Assembly: GCA_038230035.1 (NCBI GenBank)
Contig: JBBRNX010000017.1
Coordinates: 1 to 64,000 of the forward strand
Direction of reading: 5' to 3'
From: Gaiella sp038230035
GTDB taxonomy: Bacteria; Actinomycetota; Thermoleophilia; Gaiellales; Gaiellaceae
Length of the DNA: 64,000 nt
In this document: positions 8,177-16,894 of the stretch, in pieces
How positions within the stretch are numbered: the first letter of the stretch is position 1
How the letters are laid out: each line of letters starts with the position of its first letter
Made by a program: the position numbers and the translations under genes
The notes under the pieces: generated by a model
What the model saw: only the letters and a program-made list of their open reading frames with translations
Database searches by the model: none
Told to the model about the DNA's origin: nothing

Positions 8177-9079
8177 ATGGTCAGCCTCTCGTGTGTCGTC
8201 CCGGCGACGAACCGGCCTGCGACGCTCGACCGCACGCTTGCTGCGATTCACGCGGCTGACGTCCCGCCTGAGGAGCTGATCGTGATCGAGGAACCAGCGT
8301 TTGCCGGCCCGTCCGAAGCACGCAACAGCGGCGCGCGGCAGGCGACGGGTGACGTGCTCGTCTTCGTCGACTCCGACGTCGTGGTGCGTCCCGATGTCTT
8401 CCAGCGGCTTCGCGCCGTCTTCGACGCAGAGTCGGATCTCGTCGCCGTCTTCGGCTCCTACGACGACGAGGTTGCGACATCCGGTGTGGTGGCGGGTTTC
8501 CGCAACCTGCTGCACCACCACGTCCACCAGCAGTCGGGCGGCGAGGCGACGACGTTCTGGGCCGGGCTCGGCGCGATTCGGCGGGACGCATTCCTTGCTG
8601 CGGGCGGTTTCGACGCGGAGCGCTATCCGGTGCCGTCGATCGAGGACATCGAGCTCGGCGGGCGACTCGCGGGTCGCATCCTCCTCGACCCGGAGCTGTT
8701 CGGGACGCATCTCAAGGAGTGGACGCTTGTGGGAATGGTGACGACGGATTTCGCGCAGCGAGGCGTCCCTTGGGTAGAACTCCTCCTCGAACGGCGCGAG
8801 CTGCCGGCGGCGCTCAACCTCGGCTGGCGCGAACGGGCGAGCGCCGCGGCGTCGGTCGTTGCCGTGCTTTCGTTGCTACGGCGAAGGCCGACCGGCGTCG
8901 TCGTAGGGCTCGGCGCTCTCGTCTTGCTGAACCGGGAGTTCTACGAACTTCTCGCCCGTCGCCAGGGGCCGAAACGAGCGGCCGTGGGGGTTGGCCTGCA
9001 CGCCATTCACCACCTCACGGCCGCAGCGGCAGTCCCGGCGGGGGTCATCGCCCACCTGCGGCGATCGCGAATCTCGTAG
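8177..9079 (+). CDS. Family 2 glycosyltransferase
   Basis: A 300-residue GT-A fold transferase. The N-terminus is typical of GT2 (VSLSCVVPATNRPATLDRTL), the donor/metal-binding motif is VDSDV near residue 66, and a GGFDAERYPVPSIEDIELGGRL segment carries the acceptor-site ED motif (residues about 155-175). The C-terminal third has hydrophobic stretches (about 225-260 and 275-295) that could associate with the membrane. The start ATG lies four bases after ispH, suggesting one transcript and a role in an isoprenoid-linked or surface glycan pathway; the actual sugar and acceptor cannot be told. Confidence 0.85.
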   Translation: MVSLSCVVPATNRPATLDRTLAAIHAADVPPEELIVIEEPAFAGPSEARNSGARQATGDVLVFVDSDVVVRPDVFQRLRAVFDAESDLVAVFGSYDDEVATSGVVAGFRNLLHHHVHQQSGGEATTFWAGLGAIRRDAFLAAGGFDAERYPVPSIEDIELGGRLAGRILLDPELFGTHLKEWTLVGMVTTDFAQRGVPWVELLLERRELPAALNLGWRERASAAASVVAVLSLLRRRPTGVVVGLGALVLLNREFYELLARRQGPKRAAVGVGLHAIHHLTAAAAVPAGVIAHLRRSRIS

Positions 9080-9128
9080 CGAGCTAGGCACGGGGTTGAG
9101 ACTGTCACCAGATGCGCACGCCCTTTCG

Positions 9129-12100
9129 TCATGCCTTGACGACGCCTAGGTCGTCGCCGATCGAGATTTCGGTCGCCAGAGTCTCCGCCTTGATCCAGTC
9201 TTCGTGCGCGAGCAGATCGTCGTCGGAGGACGGGACCGTTAGGACGATCCGGTCGGTCAAGGCAAGGCCGGCGTCGCGGCGCATCGAATTCACCGCGTGG
9301 ACGAGCTCGTTCACGCGGCCTTCGAGCAGCAGCTCATCGTCGAGTGCCGTGTCGAGCGCAACCGTGACGCCGTCGAGCGAGGCGACCGCCCAGCCATCCT
9401 TCCCTGTCCGCTCGACGAGAACCTCGTCAGCCCCGAGCTCGTGATTGGCGGCGCGGAACCGCCCGTCGCCGAGGTCCTCGAACTCACCCGCCGCCAGCGC
9501 CGAGCGCACCGCACCGAGCGCAGCCCCGAGCTTCGGTCCGAGCACTGGGAGGTTCGGTTTCACCGTGAGTTGCGTCGCCTCGACCTTCCCGAACACGACC
9601 TCCTTCACCCGTAACTCGTCCGCGATCTCACCCGCGTGCGCCTCCGAGCGCGGCGCCCCCTCGACGAGCAGCCGCCGGAGCGGCTGCCGCACCTTGAGGG
9701 AGGCTCCCTGCCGCGCCTGATGCCCCAGCCCGACGACCGTGCGAAGCTCCACGACCTCTGCCAGCAGGGCCTCGTCCGACACGGTCGCGCCGGGCCAACC
9801 GGCGAGGAAGATTGACGCCGGAGCGCCGTCGACCTCCCGTACGAGCACCTGCCAGAGATGCTCGGCAAGGAATGGGACGAGCGGCGAGACGACGCGCAAC
9901 CCGGTGACGAGCGCGTACCAGAGCGCGCGGAGCGCAATCTCCTCCCCGTCCCAGAAGCGGCGTCGCGACCGCCGGATGTACCAGTTCGAGACGTCGTCGA
10001 CAAACTCGTCGAACGCGCGGATGACGTCGACGCTCAGCCAGCGTCCGTAGCCACTCTCGGCCTCCGCGACCAGCTGTCGGGTCCGCTCCACGAGCCAGTG
10101 GTCGAGCGGCTCGAGCTCGCCGTCCGGACCGTCGGCCAGGTCTGCCCACCGCGGCTCGAAGCCGGCGATGTTCGCATAGTCCACGAGAAACTTCGTCGAG
10201 TTCCAGAGCGTCAGCAGCCGCCGCTTGATCTCCTGCGCCGGCCCGAAGCCGAACAGCAGATTGCGGTCGGGCGGCTGCGCGCAGTACTGCCAGCGCATCA
10301 CGTCGGCGCCCATCCGCGCAAACGCATCCGGGGCATCGATCGTGTTCCCCCACGAGCTGTGCATCTCGCGGCCGGTCTCGTCGAGCATCTTCTCGTAGCC
10401 GAGCACCTTCTTGAACGGGGCCTGTCCAGTCAAGGCCACCGACATCAGGAGCTGCGAGTAGAACCAGAGACGGATCTGCTCGCGCATCTCGGACACCCAA
10501 TCGGCGGGGAACCACTGCTCCCAGTACGCGTGATCGGGCAGGTCGGCGGTCGTCAGCCCACGCGCCGCGCCGGTCGCATAGCCCTGCGCGATTAACTCCG
10601 GGTTCTGCCAGCCGAGCGTCGAGAACGGGACGATGCCCGCGTCGAGCCACACGTCGCCGACCTCGGGGATCCGCAGCACCTCCTCCCCGCACGAGTCGCA
10701 GCGGATCGGCACGGCGTCGATCCACGGCCGCCGCAACTCCTCGAGCTGCTCGAGCCCGCCGACCGCTCGCTCCTCGAGCTCCGCCCGGGACCCGATCACG
10801 TTCAGATGCCCGCACGAGCAGGGGTAGAACGGCAGCGGCAGCCCGTAGTACCGGCGGCGCGAGATGTTCCAGTCGCCCATGTTGCGCAGCCAGTCGTCCA
10901 TGCGCTTGCCCATGTACGAGGGTGTCCACTCGACCGTCGCGTTCGCATCGAGCATCGGCTGGCGCAGGTCGGCGACCGAGATGAACCAGTCGTCCGAGAT
11001 GCGGAAGATGAGCGGCGTGTTGCAGCGCCAGCAATGCGGATAGCTGTGCTCGATCGTCCCGGCGTGCACGAGCAGCCCGCGCTCGTCGAGGTTGCCGACG
11101 ATCTGATCCGCCGACTCGACGGTGGACAGGCCGTGCAGCCAGCCGTACTCGCTGTAGAAGTGGCCGCTCTCGTCGACCGGCGTCAGCACGGCGAGGTCAT
11201 ACTCCTTCGAGAGTTCGAAGTCCTCACCGCCGCAGCCGGGCGCGATGTGGACGACGCCCGTGCCCGTGTCGAGGTCGACCGCATCCCACGGGATGACGCG
11301 ATGCTCGACCTCGCTGCCCGGCCCGAGCTCGTCGAACGGTCCGGTGTAGCGGAGGCCGACGAGCTCCGCCCCCGCAGTCCGAGCGACGAAACGCTCGTCC
11401 GGGTAGCGCGCGACCGCCACCCACTCCCCGTTTGCGCGTTTGCCGTACTCGGCCTCCGGATTCACGGCCGCTGCGACGTTCGCGGGAAGCGTCCACGGCG
11501 TCGTCGTCCAGATCACGAGCGACTCATCCGGTCGATCGAGGAGCGGGAACCGGACAAAGAGGGAGGGGTCGCTGCGCTCCTGGTAGACGCCGGCCTGCGA
11601 CAGCTCGTGCTGCGAGAGCGACGTCCCGCAGCGTGGGCACCATTCGGTCGAGCGGTGCCCGAGATAGAGCCAGTCGCGCTCGTGGACGAGCTTCAGGAAG
11701 CGCCAGATGTACTCGATGTTCGTGTCCGAGAAGGTGAAGTAGTCGTTCCCCCAGTCCATCCATTGCCCGAGGCGGGTCGAGCCCTCGATCAACGCGCGTG
11801 AGGACTGAACGACGACCTCGCGGCAACGCCTCGCGAACTCGGCTATCCCGAATTCCTCGATCTCGCGCTTCGAGTTGAGACCAAGCGCGCGCTCGACGCC
11901 AACCTCGATCCAGAGTCCCTGGCAGTCGAACCCGTTCTGATAGCGCTGATGGAAGCCGCGTAACGCTTTGTAGCGCTGGAAGACATCCTTCAATGTGCGA
12001 CCCCACGCTGTATGGACGCCGAGCACCATCCTGTTCGCGGTGACCGGCCCGTCAACGAAGCTGAACGTCGGCCCGCCTGCGTTCAGAGCCCGCACGTGCT

Positions 12101-12185
12101 CGAACGTTTGCTCCTGTTCCCACAGCTCGAGAATTGCCCGTTCCTGGGCGTCGTAGTCGGGCTCCTTGGGCAATGACGCGAACAC
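9129..12185 (-). CDS. ileS: Isoleucine--tRNA ligase with atypical signature motifs
   Basis: Charges tRNA-Ile with isoleucine. The 1018-residue class I synthetase has the catalytic core, the editing domain (VIWTTTPWTLPANVAAAV), zinc-type cysteine pairs (WCPRCGTS; HCWRCNTP; CSCGH; RCDSCGE) and a C-terminal anticodon-binding region with DALS-type helices. Where HIGH is expected the sequence reads GVHT (residues 56-59, in VLGVHTAWGRTLKD), and where KMSKS is expected it reads MHSSW (608-612). GTG at 12185 is the start. It is divergent from thioredoxin with about 80 bases between, and no T-box leader is visible. Confidence 0.93.
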   Translation of the reverse strand: MFASLPKEPDYDAQERAILELWEQEQTFEHVRALNAGGPTFSFVDGPVTANRMVLGVHTAWGRTLKDVFQRYKALRGFHQRYQNGFDCQGLWIEVGVERALGLNSKREIEEFGIAEFARRCREVVVQSSRALIEGSTRLGQWMDWGNDYFTFSDTNIEYIWRFLKLVHERDWLYLGHRSTEWCPRCGTSLSQHELSQAGVYQERSDPSLFVRFPLLDRPDESLVIWTTTPWTLPANVAAAVNPEAEYGKRANGEWVAVARYPDERFVARTAGAELVGLRYTGPFDELGPGSEVEHRVIPWDAVDLDTGTGVVHIAPGCGGEDFELSKEYDLAVLTPVDESGHFYSEYGWLHGLSTVESADQIVGNLDERGLLVHAGTIEHSYPHCWRCNTPLIFRISDDWFISVADLRQPMLDANATVEWTPSYMGKRMDDWLRNMGDWNISRRRYYGLPLPFYPCSCGHLNVIGSRAELEERAVGGLEQLEELRRPWIDAVPIRCDSCGEEVLRIPEVGDVWLDAGIVPFSTLGWQNPELIAQGYATGAARGLTTADLPDHAYWEQWFPADWVSEMREQIRLWFYSQLLMSVALTGQAPFKKVLGYEKMLDETGREMHSSWGNTIDAPDAFARMGADVMRWQYCAQPPDRNLLFGFGPAQEIKRRLLTLWNSTKFLVDYANIAGFEPRWADLADGPDGELEPLDHWLVERTRQLVAEAESGYGRWLSVDVIRAFDEFVDDVSNWYIRRSRRRFWDGEEIALRALWYALVTGLRVVSPLVPFLAEHLWQVLVREVDGAPASIFLAGWPGATVSDEALLAEVVELRTVVGLGHQARQGASLKVRQPLRRLLVEGAPRSEAHAGEIADELRVKEVVFGKVEATQLTVKPNLPVLGPKLGAALGAVRSALAAGEFEDLGDGRFRAANHELGADEVLVERTGKDGWAVASLDGVTVALDTALDDELLLEGRVNELVHAVNSMRRDAGLALTDRIVLTVPSSDDDLLAHEDWIKAETLATEISIGDDLGVVKA

Positions 12186-12267
12186 GGGATCGATTCTATG
12201 GAAGAGGTTTGTCCTCCCACTCGTTCAGACTTCTGGCAGAGTGGAAATTCGTTAGCGAAAGGAACGC

Positions 12268-12585
12268 ATGGCGACAGCTGTGAAATCTGAAACATTCGAG
12301 CAAGAGGTTCTCCAGAGCGATATCCCGGTTCTCGTGGACTTCTGGGCGGAATGGTGCGGCCCGTGCCACGCCGTCGCGCCCGTTCTCGACCGCATCGTCG
12401 AGGAGCGCCCGGGCGAACTCAAGCTTGTCAAGGTCAACATCGACGAGGAGCACGAGCTCCAGCAGCGCTACGGTGTGCAGTCGATCCCGACCATGATTCT
12501 GTTCAAGGATGGCGAGCCTGCTGCGGCCGTCATCGGCGCACAGCCGAAGGGCGCGATCGAGCGCTCCCTCGGCCTCGTCGTCTGA
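12268..12585 (+). CDS. trxA: Thioredoxin
   Basis: A 105-residue cytoplasmic disulfide reductase with the active site WCGPC at about residues 29-33 and the conserved cis-Pro segment SIPTM. Length and fold pattern are those of classical thioredoxin. The ATG follows an AAAGGA ribosome binding site. A very strong hairpin follows 21 bases after the stop, so the gene is probably a single transcription unit. Confidence 0.95.
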   Translation: MATAVKSETFEQEVLQSDIPVLVDFWAEWCGPCHAVAPVLDRIVEERPGELKLVKVNIDEEHELQQRYGVQSIPTMILFKDGEPAAAVIGAQPKGAIERSLGLVV

Positions 12586-12606
12586 GGCTTCTCCAACCCT
12601 CCCCCC

Positions 12607-12639
12607 GTCCGAAGGGCCGGCCTTGCCGGCCTTTCGGAC
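12607..12639 (+). terminator. Strong hairpin terminator after trxA
   Basis: GTCCGAAGGGCCGGC pairs with GCCGGCCTTTCGGAC across a three-base loop: a 15-bp stem with one G-T pair, just after the trxA stop. No U-run follows, which is usual in GC-rich genomes. Confidence 0.75.
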
Positions 12640-12668
12640 ATTCAGGGCGACGGCGCTACGGTGTATGA

Positions 12669-13046
12669 ATGAGTCCCAAGCACGTTCCCGCGTCGGTAAC
12701 CGAGCTGCAACGGGTCGGGCTGTTCGCATCGCTGCCGGGCGAGACGCTCGGTCGGCTGGCCGAGCGGATGCGCCGCGAGGACGTTCCTGCGGGAACGCGC
12801 ATCGTCGCCGAGGGGGACAGCGGCGACCGCTTCTACGTTCTTATCTCCGGGCTCGCGGCCGTCACGCAAACGGGTCTCGGTGCTCGTAGCCTCCTGCGTC
12901 CCGGGGAGACGTTCGGCGAGGTCGCTGCCGCGATGGGCATTCCGAGGACGGCAACGGTGACGACGATCACGCCGTGCACAGTCGCGAGTTGCGACCGCGA
13001 GACGTTCGACGACCTGCTGCGGCCGCTCTTCGCCGACGACGTCTAG
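12669..13046 (+). CDS. Single-domain cyclic-nucleotide-binding (CRP/CAP_ED-type) protein
   Basis: A 125-residue protein that is almost entirely one cNMP-binding beta-roll: LFASLPGETLGRLAERM at the start, VAEGDSGDRFYVLISG, then the phosphate-binding cassette region GETFGEVAA and PRTATVTT. There is no DNA-binding helix-turn-helix and no membrane segment, so it cannot act as a CRP-like activator alone; it may be a ligand-binding partner of another protein. Its stop overlaps by four bases the stop of the convergent diguanylate cyclase gene. Confidence 0.82.
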   Translation: MSPKHVPASVTELQRVGLFASLPGETLGRLAERMRREDVPAGTRIVAEGDSGDRFYVLISGLAAVTQTGLGARSLLRPGETFGEVAAAMGIPRTATVTTITPCTVASCDRETFDDLLRPLFADDV

Positions 13047-15190
13047 CGGATCTCGACGCCGGACGGCCGCGGATCGCGCTCGTCGACCGCATCGTGCAAC
13101 GCAGGCCGGCCACCCTTGGCGACGGCAGGCTGTAGCGGTCGTTCGTCCTCGTCGACAGCGCGACCGCCGTTCGACATGCCGCCGTTTACGGGGGTCACGC
13201 CAGGCTTGCCGACCGTGATCCGGTCGCGCCCCGTTTGCTTCGACACGTAAAGCCCCTGGTCGGCGACGCGCAGGATCTCGTCGAGATTCGAGCCGTGCGA
13301 CGAATCGGTGACGCCAAAGCTCGCCGTGAACACCGGGTGATCGCCCGTGTGGGCCGCACCAAGCGCGCTTCGCAGACGTTCGAGCACGTTCACAGCCTGG
13401 CCCTCGTCGAGGCCGGGCAGGATGATCACGAACTCCTCACCGCCGAGCCTCGCGACGATGTCCTCGCCACGTACCACGCTGTGCACAACCTGCGAGAAGA
13501 GCCGGAGGGCGCGGTCGCCGGCCTCGTGCCCGTGCGTGTCGTTGAGTTGCTTGAACCGATCGAGATCGGCGAGGACGAGCGCGAACGGCGTGTGTTGGAC
13601 TGCAAGATCGCGCACGCGTGTCTCGAGTGTCCGTCGGTTGATGAGCCCCGTGAGGCCGTCCGTCGCGGCCTGTAGCTGCGTCTTCTGGAAGGCACGAACC
13701 GTGCCGATACGAGCACCGGCCTGGGTGGCGAGGCTCGTGAGTTGCGCGACCTGCTCGGGCGCGAGCGGATGCCCGTCCGGCGTGGTCGCATGGAGCACGC
13801 CCAGCGCACGCCCCATGAACGTGACGGGCACGCATGCCGCGGAGCGGGCGCCGTCCGGACGGTCACGCAGGTGAGGGCAGGCGTTGAGTGCGCCGCTCGT
13901 CTCGAAGACGACCGGGGTGCCGCGTCGCACGGCAACACACGAGAAAGGTGACTGAACGGGGCACCCAGGTGCCCCGGCGGTCGGGCTCGCGGCGGCGCGT
14001 GCGAGTTGCGCGCGACTCGAATCAGAGAGAAGCAGCTCCATCGGAGCGCCCGCGGCGACCTCGACCATAGCGCGCTGCACCACGTCGTAGGCCGCGTCCT
14101 CCTCATCGGCCATCTCGAGCGCCTCGGTGAGCTGTGTCCCGAAGTTGTCGCGCTGGGCCTGGCGGGTCAGTTCCTGCTCGAGCCGAACGCGTTCGGTGAT
14201 GTCCCGTGCGTTCAGCACGACGCCGTGAACGTGGCGGTCGTGGCGAAGATCGGTGAGGTTCGCCTCGAGCGCACGCCACTCGCCAAACGCTGTAAGAACA
14301 CGCAGCACGAGCTGTTGCGGCTTCCCTTCGCGGGCCGCCGCCTCGACGGCGTCACGATCGTCCTCGTGGACGAAACGGGCGAACCCCGTTCCGAGCAGAT
14401 CAGACTCGGAGCGACCGAGCATCGACACCACAGATTGGCTGACGTAGCGGCAGCCGCCGGCGCCGAACACAAGCACAAGATCGGTCGACGACGTGACAAG
14501 GCTGCGGAAATGGGCGGTCTGCCGACGCGTCGCGGTGACAAGTGCCCACGCAAGGAGCAGGGAGAGAAACAGACCGCCGACGCCGAGTGCGATCTGGAGC
14601 CTGATCAGGTTGCTGATGTCGTGATCCGCGCGTGCCGCGACCGTTCGGGATGCGTTCAACGAGATGTTCGACGTCAACGCAGCGAGGATCCGCAGCCGCT
14701 GCACGGGGTCAGTGGTTTTCACACGCTCGCTCCCCGTCTCGGGCAGGCCGGCGACCGGCCGACCGGCGAGGACCGCACTGCCCGTGCGCGTCAGATCGTT
14801 GACGAGCTTCGCCTCCTGCTCGAGTTGCCCTCGCACCAGCGGCTCGTGCTCGGCCGGCAACGTCGCTTCGTCGTCGTCGCCGTTCACCGCCGGAGCGAGA
14901 CCACCGTCGAGCAACGCTTGCGCGCTCTGGGAGAGCAGCTTGCCGGTGTGCATCGGATCCGCCGTCCTGCCGGCCCGGACGAGCAGCAGCTCCTCGACGT
15001 AGCGTTCGGCAAGGGTCCGCTGCCGGGCGGCGATCTCAATCACGGCTGCGCGATGCTTCGAACGGCCGGTCATCCAGATCGAGAGCCCGGAGCTGACGGT
15101 CGAGACGAGCGCGAACGTGAGGACGATCGCGATCGTCGTCCCCCGCGCACGCGCGGCAAACGGTCGGAACGCTGGCGTCAGGCGAGCCAC
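13043..15190 (-). CDS. Membrane diguanylate cyclase with PAS, GAF and GGDEF domains
   Basis: Makes cyclic di-GMP. The 715-residue protein has an N-terminal membrane segment (residues about 14-38), an extracytoplasmic helical sensor region, a second membrane segment (about 200-225), a PAS domain (SSTDLVLVF to NARDITERV), a GAF domain (CVPVTFMGRALGVLHA) and a C-terminal GGDEF domain with active site GGEEF near residue 581. An RGED inhibitory site lies five residues before it, predicting product feedback. The GTG at 15190 is chosen because it overlaps the stop of the upstream lipoprotein gene (TAGTG); a longer upstream frame is an artefact. That gene is a likely sensing partner. Confidence 0.9.
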   Translation of the reverse strand: MARLTPAFRPFAARARGTTIAIVLTFALVSTVSSGLSIWMTGRSKHRAAVIEIAARQRTLAERYVEELLLVRAGRTADPMHTGKLLSQSAQALLDGGLAPAVNGDDDEATLPAEHEPLVRGQLEQEAKLVNDLTRTGSAVLAGRPVAGLPETGSERVKTTDPVQRLRILAALTSNISLNASRTVAARADHDISNLIRLQIALGVGGLFLSLLLAWALVTATRRQTAHFRSLVTSSTDLVLVFGAGGCRYVSQSVVSMLGRSESDLLGTGFARFVHEDDRDAVEAAAREGKPQQLVLRVLTAFGEWRALEANLTDLRHDRHVHGVVLNARDITERVRLEQELTRQAQRDNFGTQLTEALEMADEEDAAYDVVQRAMVEVAAGAPMELLLSDSSRAQLARAAASPTAGAPGCPVQSPFSCVAVRRGTPVVFETSGALNACPHLRDRPDGARSAACVPVTFMGRALGVLHATTPDGHPLAPEQVAQLTSLATQAGARIGTVRAFQKTQLQAATDGLTGLINRRTLETRVRDLAVQHTPFALVLADLDRFKQLNDTHGHEAGDRALRLFSQVVHSVVRGEDIVARLGGEEFVIILPGLDEGQAVNVLERLRSALGAAHTGDHPVFTASFGVTDSSHGSNLDEILRVADQGLYVSKQTGRDRITVGKPGVTPVNGGMSNGGRAVDEDERPLQPAVAKGGRPALHDAVDERDPRPSGVEIR

Positions 15191-15630
15191 TAGCGAACCA
15201 CCAGCTCGGTGTGCATGCCGCCGAGGAAATGTCCGGACATGTTGCAGAAGAGGACATAGCGACCTGGCGTGAGTCGGACGTGTAGCTCCCTGAGGACGCC
15301 TGCGTGGTCCGGCTCGAGAACGCCGACCTCTGACTTTGTGACCGCATCCTCGTCGACTGTGAGACCGTCGGATCGGAACGGCAGCTTCCCGACGGACGCT
15401 TCCCGGACGACGAGCAGTTCGTGCGTTCCCGGCCCGCGGTTGCGAACGCGCAGGACCACGTCTCCCGCCGACACATGCTTCGTGGTTCGGATCGCGAAGT
15501 CTTTCTCGACCACCTGCAGCGATGCTGCGCCGCCTCCCGCGCCAAGTTCGGCGCCACAGCCTGCAAACGCAAGCGCAACGCTCGCAATGACGAAGCCGAA
15601 GACTCCACGTGTCGAAATGAACGAGCGCAC
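15190..15630 (-). CDS. Cupredoxin-like lipoprotein
   Basis: A 146-residue exported protein. The N-terminal hydrophobic segment ends in a lipobox (ALAFAGCG), so it is probably lipid-anchored outside the membrane. The rest is a cupredoxin beta-sandwich with type-1 copper ligands: His in PGTHELLVV, then Cys, His and Met in CNMSGHFLGGM near the C-terminus. It could bind copper or carry electrons. The GTG start at 15630 has a poor ribosome binding site. Its TAG overlaps the GTG of the diguanylate cyclase, implying translational coupling. Confidence 0.85.
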   Translation of the reverse strand: MRSFISTRGVFGFVIASVALAFAGCGAELGAGGGAASLQVVEKDFAIRTTKHVSAGDVVLRVRNRGPGTHELLVVREASVGKLPFRSDGLTVDEDAVTKSEVGVLEPDHAGVLRELHVRLTPGRYVLFCNMSGHFLGGMHTELVVR

Positions 15631-15678
15631 GCTTCATAGATCGGATCCGCGCCCGCGATCCTTGAGGATGTGGTGCGC

Positions 15679-16491
15679 TCAGCTGCCGGAGACGTCCACG
15701 AGGACGGCATCCGAGAGCCTCGGCCAGGCGGCCTTGGCCCACTCGCCGAATTCGCGCGTCGCGAGCGCGCAGCATGCGACCTGGGCAACAGGATCGACCC
15801 AGAGAAATGTCCCGCTGCCGCCGAAGTGTCCGAACGTCTCGGGCGACGTTCGCACGCCGGACCAGTGCGGCGTCTTGGCGCCCTTCAACTCCACACCGAG
15901 ACCCCAATCCAACGGACTGAAGCGACCGAAGTCGGGCAAGACACCGTCGAGGCCGGGGAACTGCACGGATGTCATCTCGGCCAGCGTCTCGGGTGCGATC
16001 AGCGTCGGAGCGAGAAACTCGCGACCGAGCGCGAGCACGTCGTCGACGCACGCGTGCATGCCGGCTCCCGGGTGCCCAGACGGATCGAAGCCGATCCCCA
16101 GCGGCTCGCACACGGCTGCGCGTACGTAATCGACGAACGGCATCTCGGCGGCCAGCGCCAGATGCTTGCCGAGGATCCCGAAGCCTTCGTTCGAGTAGAT
16201 CCGCCGCCGCCCTGGCGGCGCGATGGGCGTTGCGCCGTCGAAGGGCAGGCCGGAGGCATGCGCAAGAAGATGCCGTATCGTCGACCCCGGCGGGCCGGCT
16301 GGTTCGTCGAGGTCGACCACGCCCTCCTCGGCGGCGATGAGCACCGCGAGTGCAGTCACGGGCTTCGACACGGACGCGAGACGCACAGCGCGTCCGGTGT
16401 CCCCTCGGCTCGCAATCGTCGCGTCCGGCCGTGTGACACCCGCGGCGACAAACGGCACATCCCAGTCGTCGATCTGGCAAAGAGCCTGCAC
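15679..16491 (-). CDS. Beta-lactamase-family serine hydrolase (class C-like)
   Basis: A 270-residue protein of the penicillin-binding/esterase fold. The active-site SxxK is SVSK (VRLASVSKPVTAL), the YxN motif is YSN (RRRIYSNEGFG), and the third motif region is HFGGSGTFLWVD. No signal peptide is seen, so it may act as a cytoplasmic esterase or D-amino peptidase rather than a true beta-lactamase. The GTG start at 16491 lies 22 bases from the divergent RidA gene. Substrate unknown. Confidence 0.85.
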   Translation of the reverse strand: MQALCQIDDWDVPFVAAGVTRPDATIASRGDTGRAVRLASVSKPVTALAVLIAAEEGVVDLDEPAGPPGSTIRHLLAHASGLPFDGATPIAPPGRRRIYSNEGFGILGKHLALAAEMPFVDYVRAAVCEPLGIGFDPSGHPGAGMHACVDDVLALGREFLAPTLIAPETLAEMTSVQFPGLDGVLPDFGRFSPLDWGLGVELKGAKTPHWSGVRTSPETFGHFGGSGTFLWVDPVAQVACCALATREFGEWAKAAWPRLSDAVLVDVSGS

Positions 16492-16513
16492 GCCGCGCGA
16501 TACTAGCCCGGAG

Positions 16514-16894
16514 ATGGTACGACGCTTGATCTCGGGTCACTCCCCGTTCGAGCCGGTGGCCGGGTTCTCGCGGGCGGTCGTCGTCGGCGACCGGATCCTC
16601 GTGGCGGGCACTGCTCCGATCCCGCCGGACGGATCGCCACCGCCGGAGGGCGCCTACGCGCAGGCACGACTCTGCCTCCAGATCATCGCCGAGGCGATCG
16701 GGCGCGCCGGCGGCAGCATCGAGGATGTCGTCCGAACGCGCATGTTCATCACCGACCCGTCGCACTGGGACGAGGTCTCTCGCGCTCACGGTGATGTCTT
16801 CCGGGACGTTCGCCCCGCCGCGACCTGCGTCGTCACTGCGCTCCTCGACCCCTGCTGGAAGGTCGAGATCGAAGCCGAGGCTGTCGTTCCGTGA
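16514..16894 (+). CDS. RidA/YjgF-family protein (probable enamine/imine deaminase)
   Basis: A 126-residue protein of the RidA superfamily, which hydrolyses reactive enamine and imine intermediates. It shows the family pattern: SPFEPVAGFSRAVVVGDRILVAGTAP, then AQARLCLQIIAEAIGRAGGSIEDVVRTRMFIT, and a C-terminal VEIEAEAVV. The exact position of the catalytic Arg (RPAATCV) is preserved. The ATG at 16514 begins the conserved block. Its last bases (GTGA) overlap the start of the ligase gene, so the two are translated together. Confidence 0.9.
   Translation: MVRRLISGHSPFEPVAGFSRAVVVGDRILVAGTAPIPPDGSPPPEGAYAQARLCLQIIAEAIGRAGGSIEDVVRTRMFITDPSHWDEVSRAHGDVFRDVRPAATCVVTALLDPCWKVEIEAEAVVP

Noticed and set aside
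12186..12267. T-box leader for ileS
   Set aside because: Only about 80 bases separate ileS from trxA and no T-box sequence or specifier stem is seen.
13043..16789. 1248-codon minus-strand frame as one giant protein
   Set aside because: Only the part from GTG 15190 has domain content; the rest is antisense or shadow to the lipoprotein and serine hydrolase genes and is Arg-rich.
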